Assembly (NCBI GenBank): GCA_031275285.1
Contig: JAISOY010000092.1
Coordinates: forward strand, 1-37,644
Origin: Bacteroidales bacterium
GTDB taxonomy: Bacteria; Bacteroidota; Bacteroidia; Bacteroidales; UBA4181
Direction: 5' to 3'
DNA length: 37,644 nt
The notes under the pieces were generated by a model. The model was not told the origin of the DNA. It saw only the letters and a program-made list of their open reading frames with translations, and did no database searches. Positions 1-8,725 of this stretch are shown in pieces. Positions within the stretch are counted from its first letter, which is position 1; every line of letters starts with the position of its first letter. Position numbers and translations under genes: made by a program.

Positions 1-162
1 TGTATAGTTTTGTGCAACAACGGATGTAATACTATCAACTATTCCGGATCCAGAAGTTCGCCAGATGAATATATACGGAATACCATACAACAACAATACC
101 GGTATTATGAATAATAAACCATATAAGTTAGCTTTACGTCCTGAAATAGTATATTCTGTCAT
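1..162 (-). CDS. Partial small membrane protein, possibly DUF3267-like
   Basis: This is the first 54 codons of a minus-strand gene that runs off the left edge. The start ATG (complement of 160-162) has a near-perfect AGGAGG 12 bases upstream (complement of 175-180), unusual for this phylum and a good reason to trust the start. The visible protein begins MTEYTISGRKANLYG and then has a hydrophobic segment at about residues 14-33, followed by a polar stretch. A short cytoplasmic N-terminus followed by a membrane helix resembles the start of Bacteroidota DUF3267 (putative zinc metalloprotease) proteins, but the HExxH motif that would prove it lies outside the window. It begins 34 bp after the kinase-like gene ends on the same strand, so the two may be cotranscribed. 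The family call is a guess; the existence of the gene is well supported. Confidence 0.55.
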   Translation of the reverse strand, partial: MTEYTISGRKANLYGLLFIIPVLLLYGIPYIFIWRTSGSGIVDSITSVVAQNYT

Positions 163-174
163 TTCTTAAGCAAT

Positions 175-180
175 CCTCCT
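175..180 (-). promoter_or_regulatory. Strong Shine-Dalgarno site
   Basis: The minus strand reads AGGAGG here, 12 bases before the ATG at 162. It is the clearest ribosome-binding site noticed in the window and fixes the start of the partial gene at the left edge. Confidence 0.6.
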
Positions 181-196
181 ATAGCGGAATAGCAAA

Positions 197-1129
197 CTAC
201 CAAAGGTATTTTTTCATCAGGCTGATCAATTTGTTAGCATCAATCGGTTTAGAAATATAATCATTACATCCGGCTTGTAGTGCTTTATATTCATCATCCT
301 GCATCGCATATGCTGTCTGTGCAATAACAGGCAACTGGGGCCGTAAGGCTTTAATAGCTTTTGTGGCATCCAATCCGTTAATATTAGGCATTTTAATATC
401 CATCAAAACAAGATTAATATCAGGATTGGCCTTTACGGCATCAATAGCTTGCTGCCCGTCTGCAGCATGGATAAGGACAGCACCAGTTTCCTCAAAAAGC
501 ACTTCCAGAAACATATAATTTACCAATTCATCCTCGGCAATAAGAATGGTCTTTCCTTTCCAGATATTTGTCATCGTATCTGCTTTCGATTTTTGAAAAG
601 CATTGTCGGAATGACTCGAAACGGGTTCTGACGGGTCATCAGCATCTTTATCCAAACTGATAGACGACAACGAAACACTCAGATAAACGACTGTGCCCAT
701 ATCTTTTTGGGATTCAATATGTATTTTGGCGTTTATAGAATTGGCTAATTTGATAATATCTTTTAAGTTTGAAGCATCCAAATCGGAAGAAGTACCTTCA
801 ATTTTAGAAAAACTTTGGGTAGTTTCTTCCAGTACTTCAGGATCAAAACCTACGCCCGTGTCTTCAACAAATAATTGAAGTACATTATTATCCAAAATCC
901 TGTAGCCAATCTTTATATAGCCTTTATCCGTATATTTCACCGCATTGTCAACCAATACATCTATGATCTTCCTGAGGACATCACCATCTATCTTTACGGA
1001 TATTTTAGGAAGAAAATTTTTCTCATCGAGTAAAAACATAATCCGTTTATTCATAGAAGCAATGCGCTTGCCATATATAGTTTTTAACTCTTTCAGAAAC
1101 TCATTTAGCTGACATACTGTTTCGTTCAT
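197..1129 (-). CDS. Histidine-kinase-like ATPase plus receiver domain, no HisKA
   Basis: A 310-residue cytoplasmic signalling protein. The HATPase_c domain occupies about residues 45-155, with N box DNAVKY (61-66) and G1 box DTGVGF (90-95). A Ser/Asp-rich linker (about 155-190) leads into a response-regulator receiver domain (193-310) with the acidic pair E199/D200, phospho-acceptor D243 in VLMDIKMP, T272 and K284. Hybrid kinases normally have a dimerisation/H-box domain before the ATPase; here the N-terminus starts just after where that domain would end. The reading frame is open only about 19 codons further upstream before an in-frame TAG, so no H box can be added. It is either the tail of a decayed hybrid kinase or an orphan ATPase-receiver protein working with a partner. 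No transmembrane segment is visible. The next gene on this strand starts 34 bp downstream. Confidence 0.8.
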   Translation of the reverse strand: MNETVCQLNEFLKELKTIYGKRIASMNKRIMFLLDEKNFLPKISVKIDGDVLRKIIDVLVDNAVKYTDKGYIKIGYRILDNNVLQLFVEDTGVGFDPEVLEETTQSFSKIEGTSSDLDASNLKDIIKLANSINAKIHIESQKDMGTVVYLSVSLSSISLDKDADDPSEPVSSHSDNAFQKSKADTMTNIWKGKTILIAEDELVNYMFLEVLFEETGAVLIHAADGQQAIDAVKANPDINLVLMDIKMPNINGLDATKAIKALRPQLPVIAQTAYAMQDDEYKALQAGCNDYISKPIDANKLISLMKKYLW

Positions 1130-1291
1130 ATCCGAATATAAAATGATTAAATTGTAAAATACAAATATTACAAGGTGTAAAATTACCTAATTATTTCGAT
1201 TTTTACAATAATATTTATGATACTTTTAGATAATAATTATTCCGGATTCATCAACAAACAAAGCCTTCAATGGATGAAAAAAAACATCTTA

Positions 1292-1323
1292 TTTGCTTTG
1301 TATCATTGAAAATTGTACATTTG
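1292..1323 (+). promoter_or_regulatory. Bacteroidota-type promoter for the TlpA-like gene
   Basis: TTTG (1292-1295), 20 bases, then TACATTTG (1316-1323) matches the TTTG-N19-21-TAnnTTTG consensus exactly. It lies 23 bp before the ATG at 1347. Confidence 0.7.
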
Positions 1324-1346
1324 CATAACATATAAAACATCAAATA

Positions 1347-2450
1347 ATGAAGCATTTAATTGGGATTATTTTATCAGTTTGTTTATTGTACTCATGTTCC
1401 GACGATTCCGGATATACTATTAAAGGCACTGTAGAAGGAGCGGACGGACAAACTGTTTATTTACAACAGATACAGAACTTTGAACCTGTAGTAACAGATA
1501 GTGCAACCATCAAAAAAGGAAAATTTGAATTTAAAGGAACTGTAACAGTACCTGATTTTTCTATATTAAATGTTGGAAACAATGCACCGTTACAATTTTT
1601 CATTGAAAATTCAAAAATCAATATTTCCGTCAATAAGGACAGCATCAATGCATCCAAGGTTACCGGATCAAAAGAAAATGACATTTTTTCCGAGTTCAAT
1701 TCAGGGATGGAAGTTTTTGGCCACCGGATCAAACCATTGAATGAAGAATACATGTCCATGAAAATCATGGAAGCAAATGATACCATCAAAGAAAAATCCA
1801 TTCTGGATCAAATGGATCAGATCCGCAAAGAAAGGAATGACTATATGTTTGATTTTGTACAGAAACATCCCAATACGGTTGTATCCGCTTTTATCATTAC
1901 CAATATGTTGTCCCGCTATATCAGCCCTGACCAGTTGGAACCTGTCATCAATAGTTTTGATGATACTTACAGTCAATCGCAATGGGTAACATTGATGAAG
2001 GATAACCTGGCAACATTCAAACGTACACAAATCGGGCAAATGTTTACGGATATCACCTTACAATCTCCGGAAGACCAACCCGTTTCCCTCTCAAATTATG
2101 CAGGCAAGGGAAAATATGTATTAATGGATTTCTGGGCTTCATGGTGCAGGCCCTGTCGCATAGCGAATCCGCATATAGTAAAACTATATGATAAATATAA
2201 AAACAAAGGATTCGAAATTGTAGGTATTTCTTTAGACCGCAACAAAGATGAATGGACTGAGGCTATCGCTGCCGATGATCTAAAATGGCCTCATATGTCT
2301 GATCTAAAATTCTGGCAAAGTGAAGCCGCAAAACTATATTCGGTGAATTCCATTCCTTATACCATTCTGTTGGATAAGGAAGGAAAAATTCTGGAAAAAG
2401 GTCTTCATGCCGGGGATCTAGAGAAAAAATTAGCGGAATTATTGGATTAG
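1347..2450 (+). CDS. TlpA-like thiol-disulfide oxidoreductase lipoprotein (DUF4369 type)
   Basis: A 367-residue periplasm-facing lipoprotein: hydrophobic signal with lipobox ending at C17 (LLYSC). Residues of about 22-115 look like the DUF4369 beta domain common in Bacteroidota TlpA proteins, starting with the usual 'YTIKGTVEGADGQTVYL' pattern. A helical linker (about 120-225) leads into a C-terminal thioredoxin fold (about 230-367) with active site WCRPC (C267, C270) and the cis-proline in SIPYT (P337). Such proteins reduce or shuffle cysteine pairs in periplasmic proteins; the substrate cannot be told. It has its own consensus promoter. The YifB gene starts 74 bp after its stop with no obvious terminator between, so read-through is possible. 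Confidence 0.9.
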   Translation: MKHLIGIILSVCLLYSCSDDSGYTIKGTVEGADGQTVYLQQIQNFEPVVTDSATIKKGKFEFKGTVTVPDFSILNVGNNAPLQFFIENSKINISVNKDSINASKVTGSKENDIFSEFNSGMEVFGHRIKPLNEEYMSMKIMEANDTIKEKSILDQMDQIRKERNDYMFDFVQKHPNTVVSAFIITNMLSRYISPDQLEPVINSFDDTYSQSQWVTLMKDNLATFKRTQIGQMFTDITLQSPEDQPVSLSNYAGKGKYVLMDFWASWCRPCRIANPHIVKLYDKYKNKGFEIVGISLDRNKDEWTEAIAADDLKWPHMSDLKFWQSEAAKLYSVNSIPYTILLDKEGKILEKGLHAGDLEKKLAELLD

Positions 2451-2524
2451 TCTTGCCGGGTTTCACACTGTAGAATAAATCATGATCAAATAATGATTTT
2501 CCACTCAATATTCACAGCCTGTAT

Positions 2525-4060
2525 ATGTTGGTAAAAACCTTTGGAAGTGCTGTTTATGGGATTAATGCAACCACCATCACTATTGAAGTGAATGTCAATA
2601 AAGGGATTAATTTCTTATTGGTGGGATTACCCGACAGCGCTGTAAAGGAAAGCCAACAACGTATTGAATCAGCCTTACAAGTACATGGATTCCGTATGCC
2701 GGGAAAAAAGGTGGTCATTAACATGGCACCAGCTGATATCCGAAAAGAAGGATCGGCTTACGATCTTCCATTAGCAATTGGTATACTGGCTGCATCAGAA
2801 CAAATAAAAAACGAGCATCTGGAAAAATGTATGATTATGGGGGAGTTATCCCTTGATGGTAGTATTCAACCCATCAAAGGAGCTCTACCTATTGCCTTAC
2901 AAGCCAGGAAGGAAGGATTTGAATCATGTATACTGCCTGCTCAAAATGCGCGGGAGGCTTCAGTAGTAGAGGATATTGCCGTATATGGTGTCGGCAATAT
3001 TAAAGAAGTGATCGACTGGATCAACGGAACCGGATCTTTACAACCTGTTCAAAACAATATAGGTAATAACGCTCCTTCTTATACAGGATTTGAGAATGAT
3101 TTTTCTGATGTAAAAGGTCAGGACAATGTAAAACGTGCCATGGAAATTGCTGCGGCAGGAGGGCACAATATCATTCTTATAGGACCTCCGGGAGCGGGAA
3201 AAACAATGTTATCAAAAAGATTACCCGGTATTTTACCTCCACTGACCACTGATGAAGCATTAGAAACGACAAAAATTCATTCTGTTGCCGGAAAAACAGG
3301 AAAAGATACCACATTGATCACTCAACGTCCTTTTCGCTCTCCCCACCATACAATCAGTGATGTAGCACTGGTTGGAGGCGGTTCTTTTCCACAGCCCGGA
3401 GAAATTTCATTAGCCCACAACGGTGTTCTTTTCCTCGATGAATTACCAGAGTTCAAACGGACCGTACTGGAAGTAATGCGTCAACCCCTAGAAGATCGTG
3501 TAATAACAATCTCACGGGCTCGTTTTGCAGTCGAATATCCTGCAAGTTTCATGTTGGTTGCTTCGATGAATCCTTGCCCTTGCGGATTTTACAATCATCC
3601 TGAAAAAAAATGTATGTGTGCCCCCGGATTCGTACAAAAATACCTGAACCGCATTTCCGGACCTTTACTCGACAGGATAGATATACATATTGAAGTGGTT
3701 CCCGTTCCTTTCGATAAACTATCAGGACAACAAACAGCCGAATCCAGTTTCGCGATAAGGAAACGTGTCATCGCAGCCCGCAACAAGCAAGAGGAACGTT
3801 ACACTGCTTATCAGGGTATTCATTGTAATGCCCAAATGAATTCCAAGATGTTACAAAAGTTTTGCGATATAGACATCTCCGGAAAGGAAATGATGAAAGC
3901 AGCCATGCAGAAGCTCGGATTATCCGCACGTGCGTATGACCGGATTCTTAAGGTATCCCGCACGATCGCCGACCTGGATTGTTCCGGTTCCATACAAACC
4001 CAACATCTTGCAGAGGCCATACAATACCGCAGCCTTGACCGTGAAGGATGGGGAACATAG
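2525..4060 (+). CDS. comM: YifB/ComM-family AAA+ ATPase (Mg-chelatase-like)
   Basis: A 511-residue protein of normal full length for the family. The N-terminal ChlI-like/Lon-like fold (about 1-170) has the typical opening 'GSAVYGINATTITIEVNV' and the LVGLPDSAVKES motif. The AAA+ module has Walker A GPPGAGKT (220-227), Walker B VLFLDELPEF (301-310), a CPC...CMC cysteine cluster (C351, C353, C363, C365) and the sensor/arginine region LLDRID (R384). The C-terminal part (about 410-511) is the Mg-chelatase C domain. ComM of Vibrio cholerae is a hexameric helicase that promotes branch migration during natural transformation; whether this organism is competent is unknown, as the family is also widespread in non-competent bacteria. 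The start at 2525 fits the conserved MLVKTFGSAVYG opening. Confidence 0.93.
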   Translation: MLVKTFGSAVYGINATTITIEVNVNKGINFLLVGLPDSAVKESQQRIESALQVHGFRMPGKKVVINMAPADIRKEGSAYDLPLAIGILAASEQIKNEHLEKCMIMGELSLDGSIQPIKGALPIALQARKEGFESCILPAQNAREASVVEDIAVYGVGNIKEVIDWINGTGSLQPVQNNIGNNAPSYTGFENDFSDVKGQDNVKRAMEIAAAGGHNIILIGPPGAGKTMLSKRLPGILPPLTTDEALETTKIHSVAGKTGKDTTLITQRPFRSPHHTISDVALVGGGSFPQPGEISLAHNGVLFLDELPEFKRTVLEVMRQPLEDRVITISRARFAVEYPASFMLVASMNPCPCGFYNHPEKKCMCAPGFVQKYLNRISGPLLDRIDIHIEVVPVPFDKLSGQQTAESSFAIRKRVIAARNKQEERYTAYQGIHCNAQMNSKMLQKFCDIDISGKEMMKAAMQKLGLSARAYDRILKVSRTIADLDCSGSIQTQHLAEAIQYRSLDREGWGT

Positions 4061-4096
4061 ATAAATACTATCCGTAATAATTGCCTGTTACACCGG

Positions 4097-6559
4097 ATGA
4101 AAGAACCCGTAAAAAAAATATCATTATCGAAACGCTTGTTGCTCTTCAGGCATAGGATGCATATGCCAAGTGTCTCTTTAAGGCTTGTGGTGCTTTTTAT
4201 CTGTTTATTATTATTTGCCAAACTGGTAGAAAAAAATGTCTTGTTCCCACGATTTGATAAACGACATGCCGAACGGATACAAAAAATATTCACCCAGAAG
4301 GAACACGCTTTAAACAAATATGTTGATGAAATAAAGCGTTGTATCGAAATCAACCCTGATGCTTCCTGTTTCATCAATTTTCATCACTTAAACGAGAAAA
4401 AATTAAAAAAACAGGGAATTTATATATTTGTATACCATGATGATTTATTAACCTACTGGTCTACTAAAGATGTCACTGCCAAACGATTATATCCAGAATC
4501 CGGTCTGGATAAACCTTTTATCAGCTTAAATAACGGACGCTATGCATCTTTTGTATACGAATACAATCAGCACAAAATCGTAGGATTGATCCTGATAAAA
4601 AATATTTACCTGTATGAAAACAAGTATTTAAAAACCGGATTCCAAAAAGACTTCAAACTTCCTCCCAATGTAAAGATATTTTCCGGACAAGAATCTTCAG
4701 AGTCAAATACTTATCCGATTACCGATACAAAAGGTCAATTTATGTGGTCTTTGATCTTTGACGACACTTGTCATTATGATTTTCAGACATATATTCCGGC
4801 CATTGCCTATTTTTTAGCTATACTTATTCTTTTTCTACTGATTGATACCCATTTCCAACGACTGCGAAATAACCGGTTAAAAAACGCATACCTTCCACTG
4901 CTCGCCTTAATCCTGTTTTCTTTAAGATATGCAATGCAGCGTTTCAATATTCCTCCATTTTTCTATGAATTAGAGATTTTTGACCCTATTCATTTCGGAT
5001 CAAAATTATTTTCATCATTGGGTGAGTTATTTCTATGGGCGCTATTTGCTTGTTTTTATGCCATTGAATTGTACCGGAACCTCAGATTTCCGCTTTTCTA
5101 TGAAAAAAGATGGAAATTCTTCTCATATATTATTATATCCCTATCTATAGTTATTCTATTTTTCTTTTCTACAGGATTAGTCATCGAGTCATTGGTTATT
5201 AATTCGTCCAATACTTTTGAAGGCCCCAACAGGATATTACTGCTCAACGGGTACAGTTTACTGGGATACATGATTATCATGTTGTGTTTGCTATCCTTTT
5301 GCCTGTTATTGGATAAAGTATTGATCCTGTGCAAACAGGAAATAAAATTAAATCAATTCTTTATCCTGTATATCATTGTTCTTTCATTAGTTATCATCGG
5401 ATGGTCATTCGCTAACTTACATATTAACTTTTTCTCTATCCTCATTCTCACGGCAATGATCGGAATATTAGGGATGATCCGGCTAAGGAAGAATATAAAA
5501 TTCAAATACTCCCATTTTGTTTTGATCGTATTCGTTCTGACTGTATATGTTACTTTGTATATCAACCGGTTCAGCATTATTAAATATGAAGACCAGAAAA
5601 AAGTGATTGTGACCAATCTGGCTTCACCACATGACTTGACTTCCGAATCACTGCTTCGTGATATTGACAGCAAAATCATCAGTGATACTGTACTGACCAA
5701 CATCATATATGAAAATCCGGAACAGGTCAAGGATTATTTACAACGTAAATACTTTAACAGTCCAAACTGGAATTCCTATGCTTACCAATGTGTTATTTGT
5801 GACGAAGATGACTCCATATACTTAAGCAGTGAACGGAACTTTCAACACTGTATCAGTTTTTTCAAGAGGCAGATAGAAAAATATGGGACCCAGATCATCC
5901 GTTCTGATTTTTATCACATGAATCGCCCGGAAACAGATCAATATGCTTCTTATTTAGGTTGGTACAGAAAAGAAAAAGATGGGGAACCTCCATTATATAT
6001 TTATCCTGAACTATGGGCTGTGGGAAATCCGGACGAAAATGAGATCGGTTACCCTGAATTACTATTGGACAGTCGTACCAGTAAAGACAATAACCTGAAA
6101 GGTTACTCATATGCTAAATATAAGAATAATGGACGAGTCAGCCAGTTTGGTGAATACAAATATAACCTGAAAGGCGATATCTTTCAATCAGAAGAATCCG
6201 ATTACCATATTGTTGTTGCAGATGGCATGGAGCATCTGGTATATCGTCCGGATAAATATTCCATGATTGTGCTTAGTTCTCATTTTCCCAGGCTTGCTGA
6301 CTATATCATCAATTTTTCCTACATTTTTATCTTTTCATTCCTGGTCGTATCAGGCTTTTTAATCCTGCTTTACCTGCCCATGATCCAACGTTCCTTCCTC
6401 TGGGACTTCAGGAACAAGATCCAATTTTCCATGATCACTATTACACTTGTTTCCTTTGGGATCATCGGTACTTACACCATTTTCTATATTAACCGGCAAT
6501 ACCAGGAAAAAACAATGACTCGATCAATGATAAAATGCAATCGGTACACAATCAACTAA
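4097..6559 (+). CDS. Membrane sensor half of a split NtrY-like histidine kinase
   Basis: An 820-residue open frame forming the sensor part of a very large membrane kinase. TM1 is at about residues 27-43, an extracytoplasmic domain spans about 50-220, and a block of about eight helices lies at about 231-489. A second extracytoplasmic domain (about 490-740) is followed by helices at about 741-765 and 780-797. The protein then ends abruptly in a short out-of-frame tail after QYQEK. The frame that continues it (6535-7866) opens upstream through 6508. Adding one base at the A6 run 6507-6512 fuses the two into one protein of about 1256 residues reading ...QEKNNDSINDKMQSVHN... across the join. So this is the front half of one gene, broken by a one-base deletion that is either real or a sequencing error. 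The gene starts 36 bp after comM on the same strand. The ligand is unknown. Confidence 0.8.
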   Translation: MKEPVKKISLSKRLLLFRHRMHMPSVSLRLVVLFICLLLFAKLVEKNVLFPRFDKRHAERIQKIFTQKEHALNKYVDEIKRCIEINPDASCFINFHHLNEKKLKKQGIYIFVYHDDLLTYWSTKDVTAKRLYPESGLDKPFISLNNGRYASFVYEYNQHKIVGLILIKNIYLYENKYLKTGFQKDFKLPPNVKIFSGQESSESNTYPITDTKGQFMWSLIFDDTCHYDFQTYIPAIAYFLAILILFLLIDTHFQRLRNNRLKNAYLPLLALILFSLRYAMQRFNIPPFFYELEIFDPIHFGSKLFSSLGELFLWALFACFYAIELYRNLRFPLFYEKRWKFFSYIIISLSIVILFFFSTGLVIESLVINSSNTFEGPNRILLLNGYSLLGYMIIMLCLLSFCLLLDKVLILCKQEIKLNQFFILYIIVLSLVIIGWSFANLHINFFSILILTAMIGILGMIRLRKNIKFKYSHFVLIVFVLTVYVTLYINRFSIIKYEDQKKVIVTNLASPHDLTSESLLRDIDSKIISDTVLTNIIYENPEQVKDYLQRKYFNSPNWNSYAYQCVICDEDDSIYLSSERNFQHCISFFKRQIEKYGTQIIRSDFYHMNRPETDQYASYLGWYRKEKDGEPPLYIYPELWAVGNPDENEIGYPELLLDSRTSKDNNLKGYSYAKYKNNGRVSQFGEYKYNLKGDIFQSEESDYHIVVADGMEHLVYRPDKYSMIVLSSHFPRLADYIINFSYIFIFSFLVVSGFLILLYLPMIQRSFLWDFRNKIQFSMITITLVSFGIIGTYTIFYINRQYQEKTMTRSMIKCNRYTIN
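6507..6512 (+). other. Probable frameshift site (A6 homopolymer) in the histidine kinase
   Basis: The upstream frame reads GAA AAA ACA across this run. The downstream frame reads AAA AAC AAT with no stop from 6508 onward. One missing A explains the split. Homopolymer runs are hot spots for replication slippage and for sequencing error. Confidence 0.65.
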
Positions 6560-7866
6560 ATAATTTTCTAATTTTCGAAAAAACGACTAATCCTAACTGG
6601 ACTGAAGATAATGATGATTTAGTCGAACCGTTGATGGCTCTCAGAAGCACTTTTTTTACCGATATCAACCTTTTTGATGTACATGGCGAGTTAATTGCCA
6701 CATCTCTTCCTGATATTTTTGATAAAGGGTTAATCAGCACCCAAATAAATCCGGATGCTTTTATAAAGTTGACTTTTAGCCAAAAGGCCTCCATCATAGA
6801 AAAAGAAGATATAGGAAAATTAAGCTATACCTCCGTCTATGAACCCATCGTGGATGGAAAAAATAATGTGATCGCTTTTCTGAATTTACCTTATTTTACT
6901 CAACAGGACGATCTCCGGGAAGAAATATCAAGTGTCGTACTGGCGGTCACCAATTTTTACATGGTCATTATCCTGCTCACGGTTATTATATCAATCGTTG
7001 TGAGTAACCAAATCACACAGCCATTGAACATGTTGCAGGAAAAATTCAGAAATATCAAGTTAGGAGAAAAGAATGAGCCCATCCGTTATAATAAAAATGA
7101 TGAAATCGGAGGATTGGTTAAAGAATATAACAGGGCTATAGAGGAGTTAGCACGAAGCGCTAGCCGCCTGGCCCGTTCCGAACGTGAATCGGCCTGGAGG
7201 GAGATGGCAAAGCAAATTGCCCACGAAATCAACAACCCCCTGACGCCAATGAAATTAAGCATCCAGCATCTCAAACGTGCATGGGACAACAAATCAGAGC
7301 GTTTTGACGAATATATGGAAAAAATATCCCACTCTTTGGTGGAACAAATTGATGCTCTCTCCTTCATTGCCACAGAGTTTTCAAATTTTGCAAAAATGCC
7401 GGTGGCACAAAATCAATTGATCGATCTTATTACCAGAATCGACGATGTTGTGCCATTGTTTGCTACAGGTGACAATAAACGGGCTTTCCATACAAATTAC
7501 CATGGCCTGCAAAATGCAACGATTTATGCCGATAGGGAACAGATATCCCGTGTCTTTATTAACCTGTTTAAAAATGCATTGCAAGCCATTCCCAAGGATC
7601 GTCCAGCCGATATACATGTAGATGTACTAAAGCTCAACCAAATGATCTGGGTCAGGATAAAAGATAATGGAATGGGCATTCCGGAAGAAATGCAAGAAAA
7701 AATCTTCCGTCCAAATTTTACTACAAAATCCAGTGGCATGGGCGTTGGACTAACCATTGTCCGTAATATTATTGAAAGTGCCGGAGGTACAATCAGTTTC
7801 CGTACCAAACAAAATGAAGGCACCACTTTTATCATTAGTTTTCCTTCTGCGGAAACCGATGCATAA
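6535..7866 (+). CDS. HAMP-HisKA-HATPase half of a split NtrY-like histidine kinase
   Basis: The catalytic part of the kinase begun at 4097, given here from its first in-frame ATG (443 residues). Residues 1-130 continue an extracytoplasmic sensor region. A transmembrane helix at about 131-157 leads to a HAMP domain (about 158-210). The H box AHEINNPLTPM holds the phospho-acceptor H230 (codon 7222-7224). The ATPase domain has the N box (INLFKNALQ), the G1 box DNGMGIPEEM and the G2 box GMGVGLTIV. H box, HAMP and ATPase arrangement are NtrY/AtoS-like. ATG 6535 is probably not a natural start: the intact gene would be 4097-7866. No cognate response regulator lies next to it; an NtrC-type partner would be expected elsewhere. 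Confidence 0.85.
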   Translation: MQSVHNQLNNFLIFEKTTNPNWTEDNDDLVEPLMALRSTFFTDINLFDVHGELIATSLPDIFDKGLISTQINPDAFIKLTFSQKASIIEKEDIGKLSYTSVYEPIVDGKNNVIAFLNLPYFTQQDDLREEISSVVLAVTNFYMVIILLTVIISIVVSNQITQPLNMLQEKFRNIKLGEKNEPIRYNKNDEIGGLVKEYNRAIEELARSASRLARSERESAWREMAKQIAHEINNPLTPMKLSIQHLKRAWDNKSERFDEYMEKISHSLVEQIDALSFIATEFSNFAKMPVAQNQLIDLITRIDDVVPLFATGDNKRAFHTNYHGLQNATIYADREQISRVFINLFKNALQAIPKDRPADIHVDVLKLNQMIWVRIKDNGMGIPEEMQEKIFRPNFTTKSSGMGVGLTIVRNIIESAGGTISFRTKQNEGTTFIISFPSAETDA

Positions 7867-8725
7867 TTTGAAATACGACTGCTTTATAACAAAACAGCTA
7901 GCTCTAATAATGGTCAGAATATTTTCCAACCTTTATTTTATACTTTTGTCAGGTTTAATAATTCCTCAAGCAGTTTTTCAATAATTCGTTTAACAATATA
8001 CAGCAAATGTGTCACGTAAAATCAATAGAATTGACAGATATTTAATGTATAATGCTCAAAAATAAAACTCTGCAAAGCAAGTAAGATTGGATGTTTTGTG
8101 GTACTAATTAAAAAAAATATACACAAAATGATATTTTTTTGTAAAAAGAATAAAAATATACTGTAATATTGCATTACATAAAAATAAGTGTTTAATTTTT
8201 AAAATTTTGATATAATATGAATAAATAAAAGTTACAAATTAAAAGCAAAACTAATCCAGATATACACAGACTGGAAATATGTTGACTTGGCAGTGAAACT
8301 CAACTAAAAGATTATTCTAACACATACACTAAACATAGTTGAGCAGTATCTGACTAAAACCGTTAAGTATTCGGATCCGCTGTAACAGGTTTATTACTAA
8401 CCAAGTCCATTTACTAAAATTCAAAATATAAAGGTTTTTATAAAACACGGATGTACAGACATCATTCTGCTTGATAGCATATGTTGAATTGCGATCTGAT
8501 TTTTTATGGATCAACAGCAATTTGGTTGAAAATATCTCATTTTCAATCTATAAAAAACACCTTTATATAACACAGAAATTGAAAGAGTGACCATTTTTTA
8601 GTTGGCATTTACTCCAAAAGGCCAGAGAGTTCAGTGTTTATAGAAATCCTGAAACAGGTATTTCCGTAGGCTGGCTTTTGAAGGAAAATAATCTTTTAAA
8701 TACTTAATATTAGACGTTTACAAAA
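7867..8725. other. 859-bp AT-rich stretch without a convincing gene
   Basis: Between the kinase and the fimbrial operon there is no supported gene on either strand. The minus-strand 63-codon frame at 8329-8520 has no family features. A TACTTTTG promoter-like octamer occurs at 7941-7948 but has no matching upstream element. A short open stretch at 8591-8707 (plus) reads like protein but has no start. The region presumably holds the fimbrial operon promoter: TTTG at 8677-8680 and, after 20 bases, a weak TACTTAAT at 8701-8708. I saw no long inverted repeats of the kind that bound invertible promoters. Confidence 0.5.

Noticed and set aside
3820..4377. A 185-codon open frame on the minus strand
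   Set aside because: It runs opposite to the end of comM and the start of the kinase gene, both of which have clear family motifs. It shows no motif or signal of its own.
6507..6513. AAAAAAC as a programmed -1 ribosomal frameshift site
   Set aside because: The upstream frame reads GAA AAA ACA, whereas a slippery X XXY YYZ site needs codons AAA AAC in the zero frame. A missing base explains the split more simply.
8329..8520. A 63-codon minus-strand frame in the non-coding stretch
   Set aside because: There is no motif, and the AT-rich, low-complexity composition makes chance open frames likely.
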